Positions 32,056 to 34,923 of a stretch of DNA of 34,923 bases are shown one piece after another (within the stretch, counting starts at the first letter, position 1; each line of letters opens with the position of its first letter). The translations under genes were made by a program, and so were the position numbers. The stretch lies in the NCBI GenBank assembly GCA_017523925.1, contig JAFWVQ010000044.1:1-34923 (forward strand), in the 5' to 3' direction. The stretch comes from Clostridia bacterium (GTDB lineage: Bacteria; Bacillota; Clostridia; Christensenellales; CAG-138). The notes under the pieces are model-generated. The model made no database searches, was not told the origin of the DNA, and was given only the letters and a program-made list of their open reading frames with translations.

Positions 32056-33081
32056 TCAGCAGTTTTCATCGTATGGCGCGTTCCCGCACGGGTCCGCACC
32101 TGTTTTTACGACGATCATACCCCTTATTATATCATAAGTCGAGGCGGGAACAAGCCTTTTTATCAAATTTGTATCGCCGTTTTTCATCGCTTCGCGCACC
32201 TTGCTCGCGCTTATGCCGTCCTTACGCTCGATCTCGATCACCTCTATGCCGAAGGCAGGCAGCATGCGCTTCATCGCCTCGTTGTAGGCGTTGGTCACCT
32301 CGCAAAAGGGCTCTGTGCCAACAAAACGCTTCTTTATATCAAGCGCCGGCGCGATTCTTTTCCCAAATAACGTAAGATCGAGCTCAACGTTCACGTCCTT
32401 CGCCTTCGCCGCGTCCTTGATGAAATAGGTCGGGAAGGTTGAATGCGATATCATGTAGTCCCCGCTTTGATGCAGGATAAGATTTTTTATATGCGCCGTG
32501 CCTCTTTTTACCATTTCATAGCGCAGGCCGAACGGAAACTCCGAAGCGTCCTCGCTGACCACGAAAACGTGCAGCGTGTCCACGAGCTCGGCGGCCGTTT
32601 CCATCAAGTATTTATGCCCGTTGGTGAACGGGTTGCAGTTTGCAACGATCGCGCCCTGCACGCCCTCGCCCTTTTCGAGCGAATCGAGATAATCGGCGAG
32701 TCCCCTGCGGCTGTTTTCCATATAGACCGCGCCCCTTGCCTCGGCAAGCGGGAAGAAGCCGAGGCTGCGGAACATGTATTCATTCTGCGGCTTTGTGAAG
32801 AGAAAAAGCTTCTTTCTTCCAAGCATATAGGCGCGCGAAACCAGGCGCGAAACTATCGCCGCCGCGCCGCCCTCGCCCTGCAGGCTGTCGTCCACCGCGA
32901 TGTATTTGAGCACGCTCCCGCAGAGCGAGCCCGTGCCGAGCACGCCGCCGTCCTCATCCGTCAAAAAAACGGTGTGTTCCGCGCCGCCCTCGTATCTAAG
33001 CCCCATTTTTTCAAGGAAGCTTACTAATTTTTCAAGCTGCGGACCCCTTGGGTCCGCAGCTTCCGAGATGATGAAACTCAA
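32056..33081 (-). CDS. citC: Citrate lyase ligase (acetate:SH-citrate lyase ligase)
   Basis: Activates citrate lyase by acetylating its prosthetic group with acetate and ATP. 341 residues. N-terminal GNAT-like part (about 15-130) and C-terminal nucleotidyltransferase part with NCNPFTNGHKYLME (148-161; TNGH is the HxGH-type ATP-binding motif), RFVGTEPFCEVT (252-263) and ISASKVR (290-296). The start is TTG 33081, with AAAGGA 9 bases upstream; no ATG is suitably placed. It lies 24 bases after citF. A perfect 13-base inverted repeat covers codons about 7-16 (AADPRGP region), so the N-terminus may have been partly rewritten by a palindromic element. The protein is otherwise full-length. Confidence 0.95.
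   Translation of the reverse strand: MSFIISEAADPRGPQLEKLVSFLEKMGLRYEGGAEHTVFLTDEDGGVLGTGSLCGSVLKYIAVDDSLQGEGGAAAIVSRLVSRAYMLGRKKLFLFTKPQNEYMFRSLGFFPLAEARGAVYMENSRRGLADYLDSLEKGEGVQGAIVANCNPFTNGHKYLMETAAELVDTLHVFVVSEDASEFPFGLRYEMVKRGTAHIKNLILHQSGDYMISHSTFPTYFIKDAAKAKDVNVELDLTLFGKRIAPALDIKKRFVGTEPFCEVTNAYNEAMKRMLPAFGIEVIEIERKDGISASKVREAMKNGDTNLIKRLVPASTYDIIRGMIVVKTGADPCGNAPYDENC
33034..33062. repeat. Perfect 13-base palindrome inside the start of citC
   Basis: AAGCTGCGGACCC and its complement separated by 3 bases. It overlaps citC codons about 7-16. The core GCGGACCC also forms the terminator stem at 14696-14724 and part of that at 20105-20150. Confidence 0.85.
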
Positions 33082-33105
33082 ATAAAACTTTCCTTTCGGT
33101 TATCG

Positions 33106-34641
33106 TCAGTCCTCTTTGATCTGGCGGATAACGTCGATAACGGTGTTGTTTCTATACATCAGAACGCCGACGATGCGGTCGGTGTACTGGATGGGCTCGG
33201 GCTTGCCGACCACCTTCTCGGCGCGCTCCTTGAGCTTCTCGATCGTGGTAACGGGCAGACCCGCCGCGATCAGCTTCTCCTTGAGCTCGGGGCGGTTCGG
33301 GTTGACCGCAACGCCCTGATCGGTAACGAGCACGTCGATGGTGCTGCCGGGGGTGCAGATGGTGTTTACCCTCTCGCAAACGGTGGGGATCCTGCCGCGA
33401 AGCAGCGGAGCCGTAACAACGGTCAGGCTCGCGCCCGCCGCGGTGTCGGGATGGCCGCCGACCGCGCCCCTGATAACGCCGTCCGAACCTGTCATGACGT
33501 TTACGTTGAAGTTAACGTCGATCTCCAGAGCCGAAAGGATGACGAAATCGAGCTGATTGACCGCCGCGCCCTTGTTTACGTAGCTTGCGTAGTAGGAAGC
33601 GTCGATCTGCTGATGGAAGCGGTTGTTTTTGAGGGAGTTCGCCGCGATGAGGTCGAAGGACTGAACGTCGAGGATCTTCTTAACGAGGCCCTCCTCGTGC
33701 ATCTGAACGATCTGGCCGGTGATGCCGCCGAGTGCGAAACGGCACTTGATGTCCTTTGCGATCATCTTGTCGCGAAGGAATCTCGCGGTGGCAAGGCTTG
33801 CGCCGCCGGAGCCCATCTGCATGGAGAAATTATCCTCGAAATAGCCGCTCGCTTCGATAACTTCGGCAGCGGTCTTTGCGATAAGCAGCTCCTTGGGGTT
33901 CTTGGTGTAGCGGGTAGCGCCGCTCATGATGCCCTTGGGATCGCCGATATTATCGACCACGACCACCCAGTCAACGCGGGATTCGGGGATGCCGAAGGGC
34001 GCGTTGGGGAAGTTTACGAGATGATCGGTGATGATGATGCACTTATCCGCATGCTGCGCGTCGAGCTTTGCATAGCCCAGGGAGCCGCAGCAGGAGGAGT
34101 TCTCGTCGTCCCGGTTATAGCCGTTCGCGTTGCCGTAGGGGTCGCAGGAGGGTGCGCCGAGGAACGCAACGTCTATATGCAGCTCGCCGGTCTCGATGGC
34201 CGCCGCCCTGCCGCCGTGGGAGCGGAAGATGATCGGGAAATCCATGAGGCCCCTGGAGATCTCCTCGGCGAGCTTGCCGCGCAGACCGCTGGTCTCGATA
34301 TGGGTGATAACGCCGTTCTTGATGTGCTCGATGAGCGGCCAATGGCAGTCGGTGGGGCTCGATGCGGCGAGGGTCAGGTTCTTGATGCCCATCTTGGCGA
34401 TCTCGTCGATGACCATGTTCACAACGTAGTCGCCGTTTCTGAAATGATGGTGGAAGGAGATGGTCATGCCGTCCTTGAGGCCGGATCTTTTGATCGCTTC
34501 CTCGATGGAGGGCAGCACCTTCTTGCTGTTCTTCTGCCTCTCGTCGAAGCGGATGGTGCTTTTGGGCTCGCAATCCTTGGGATCATACTCGCCGTGGAAG
34601 GCGGATACTTCGTTTATATGCGGTATTTTCTTAACGTCCAT
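33106..34641 (-). CDS. citF: Citrate lyase alpha subunit (citrate:acetyl-ACP transferase)
   Basis: Transfers citrate onto the acyl carrier protein of citrate lyase, releasing acetate; the citryl-ACP is then split by CitE. 511 residues from ATG 34641. The frame could extend to 34713 but this would overlap citE, while GAGGAGG lies 9 bases before 34641, inside the end of citE. The CitF pattern runs throughout: SFHHHFRNGDYV, SSPTDCHWPLIEHI, SHGGRAAAIETGELHIDVAFLG, YGNANGY, QMGSGGASLATARFL, GGHPDTAAG and the C-terminal DRIVGVLMYRNNTVIDVI. It lies 4 bases after citE and 24 before citC, so the order citE-citF-citC is one tight operon. Confidence 0.97.
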   Translation of the reverse strand: MDVKKIPHINEVSAFHGEYDPKDCEPKSTIRFDERQKNSKKVLPSIEEAIKRSGLKDGMTISFHHHFRNGDYVVNMVIDEIAKMGIKNLTLAASSPTDCHWPLIEHIKNGVITHIETSGLRGKLAEEISRGLMDFPIIFRSHGGRAAAIETGELHIDVAFLGAPSCDPYGNANGYNRDDENSSCCGSLGYAKLDAQHADKCIIITDHLVNFPNAPFGIPESRVDWVVVVDNIGDPKGIMSGATRYTKNPKELLIAKTAAEVIEASGYFEDNFSMQMGSGGASLATARFLRDKMIAKDIKCRFALGGITGQIVQMHEEGLVKKILDVQSFDLIAANSLKNNRFHQQIDASYYASYVNKGAAVNQLDFVILSALEIDVNFNVNVMTGSDGVIRGAVGGHPDTAAGASLTVVTAPLLRGRIPTVCERVNTICTPGSTIDVLVTDQGVAVNPNRPELKEKLIAAGLPVTTIEKLKERAEKVVGKPEPIQYTDRIVGVLMYRNNTVIDVIRQIKED

Positions 34642-34645
34642 TTTA

Positions 34646-34923
34646 TTATACCTCCTCAACGGGCATTGCCTTGCTTCTCTCGTAAAGCTCAAGCAGGTAC
34701 TGTGCGCGCGCAACGACCGGCTTGTCGATCATCTTGCCGTTCAGGCTCGCAACGCCGGAGCCCCTTGCGTTCGCCTCGGCGATGGCATCCATGATGGCCA
34801 TGGCCTTCTTGAGATCGCGCTCGCTGGGGGTGAACACCGCATGGAGAGGAGCGACCTGGCGGGGGTTGATGATGGACTTGCCATCGAAGCCCATCTTGCG
34901 GATAAGCGTTGCTTCGGCAAGGA
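34646..34923 (-). CDS. citE: Citrate lyase beta subunit, C-terminal end only
   Basis: The final 92 or so residues of CitE, the citryl-ACP lyase that splits citryl-ACP into oxaloacetate and acetyl-ACP. The visible part carries the family's conserved end: ATLIRKMGFDGKSIINPRQV, then ASLNGKMIDKPVVARAQYLL. The frame is open to the window edge, so the start and the citD gene expected before it lie outside. citF starts 4 bases after the stop codon, with its ribosome binding site inside citE, consistent with coupled translation. Confidence 0.95.
   Translation of the reverse strand, partial: LAEATLIRKMGFDGKSIINPRQVAPLHAVFTPSERDLKKAMAIMDAIAEANARGSGVASLNGKMIDKPVVARAQYLLELYERSKAMPVEEV

Noticed and set aside
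33451..34794. Plus-strand open frame opposite citF
   Set aside because: It lies across the citF-citE junction, and both minus-strand products are unmistakable.

Overview
The window looks like a chromosomal piece of an uncultured, GC-rich Bacillota (Clostridia-type) bacterium, probably an anaerobic gut or rumen organism. This rests on Firmicutes-like RpoB and RpoC, strong AAGGAG/GGAGG ribosome binding sites, consensus sigma-70-type promoters, signal peptides of the MKK-hydrophobic-AFA type, dockerin and cohesin modules, and a fermentative citrate lyase operon. The species cannot be named from the sequence.

Layout. Bases 1-6902 (minus strand) hold rpoC (3' end outside the window) and rpoB, driven by a perfect TTGACA-17-TATAAT promoter. 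Bases 7436-10927 (minus) hold a secreted C39-like peptidase with a dockerin, a small secreted or lipoprotein of unknown function, and a PAP2-like membrane protein. Bases 11523-13103 (plus) are a two-gene operon: a membrane-linked XRE regulator, probably leaderless, and a GNAT-like protein. Bases 13234-14584 (minus) are a UlaG-like metallo-beta-lactamase-fold protein and an unknown protein. Bases 14757-27553 (minus) are the most unusual part: one cell-surface protein with three cohesin-like domains and two gingipain-type cleaved-adhesin domains, followed by four secreted proteins that each end in a type I dockerin. These four carry shuffled combinations of an N-terminal jelly-roll-like domain, BIG2, a beta-propeller, an InlB-type repeat, DUF2436 and a cleaved-adhesin domain. 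Bases 27867-34923 (minus) are a citrate lyase operon, citE (partial)-citF-citC-(TPR/RCC1 membrane protein)-citXG fusion, ending in murI.

How the parts may work together. The scaffoldin-like protein has a signal peptide, three cohesins and a C-terminal membrane segment with a charged tail, so it should display cohesins on the surface. The dockerin proteins encoded beside it, and the dockerin peptidase at 7436-9148, are the obvious ligands. None of the docked proteins seen here is a glycoside hydrolase; the cargo is propellers, Ig-like domains and adhesin domains known from Porphyromonas gingipains. I therefore read the locus as a candidate non-cellulosomal, adhesin-type cohesin-dockerin assembly. 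Promoters of the scaffoldin gene and of one dockerin gene use the same TTGCAA-17-TATACT hexamers, and the scaffoldin gene and the largest dockerin gene share a 5' leader and signal-peptide region, which supports co-regulation. Binding, surface anchoring and function are inferred; the domain content is read directly from the translations.

The citrate lyase genes encode the alpha subunit, the end of the beta subunit, the acetylating ligase and a fused CitX-CitG prosthetic-group enzyme. A membrane-anchored TPR/RCC1-propeller protein sits inside the operon, and glutamate racemase starts 3 bases after citXG.
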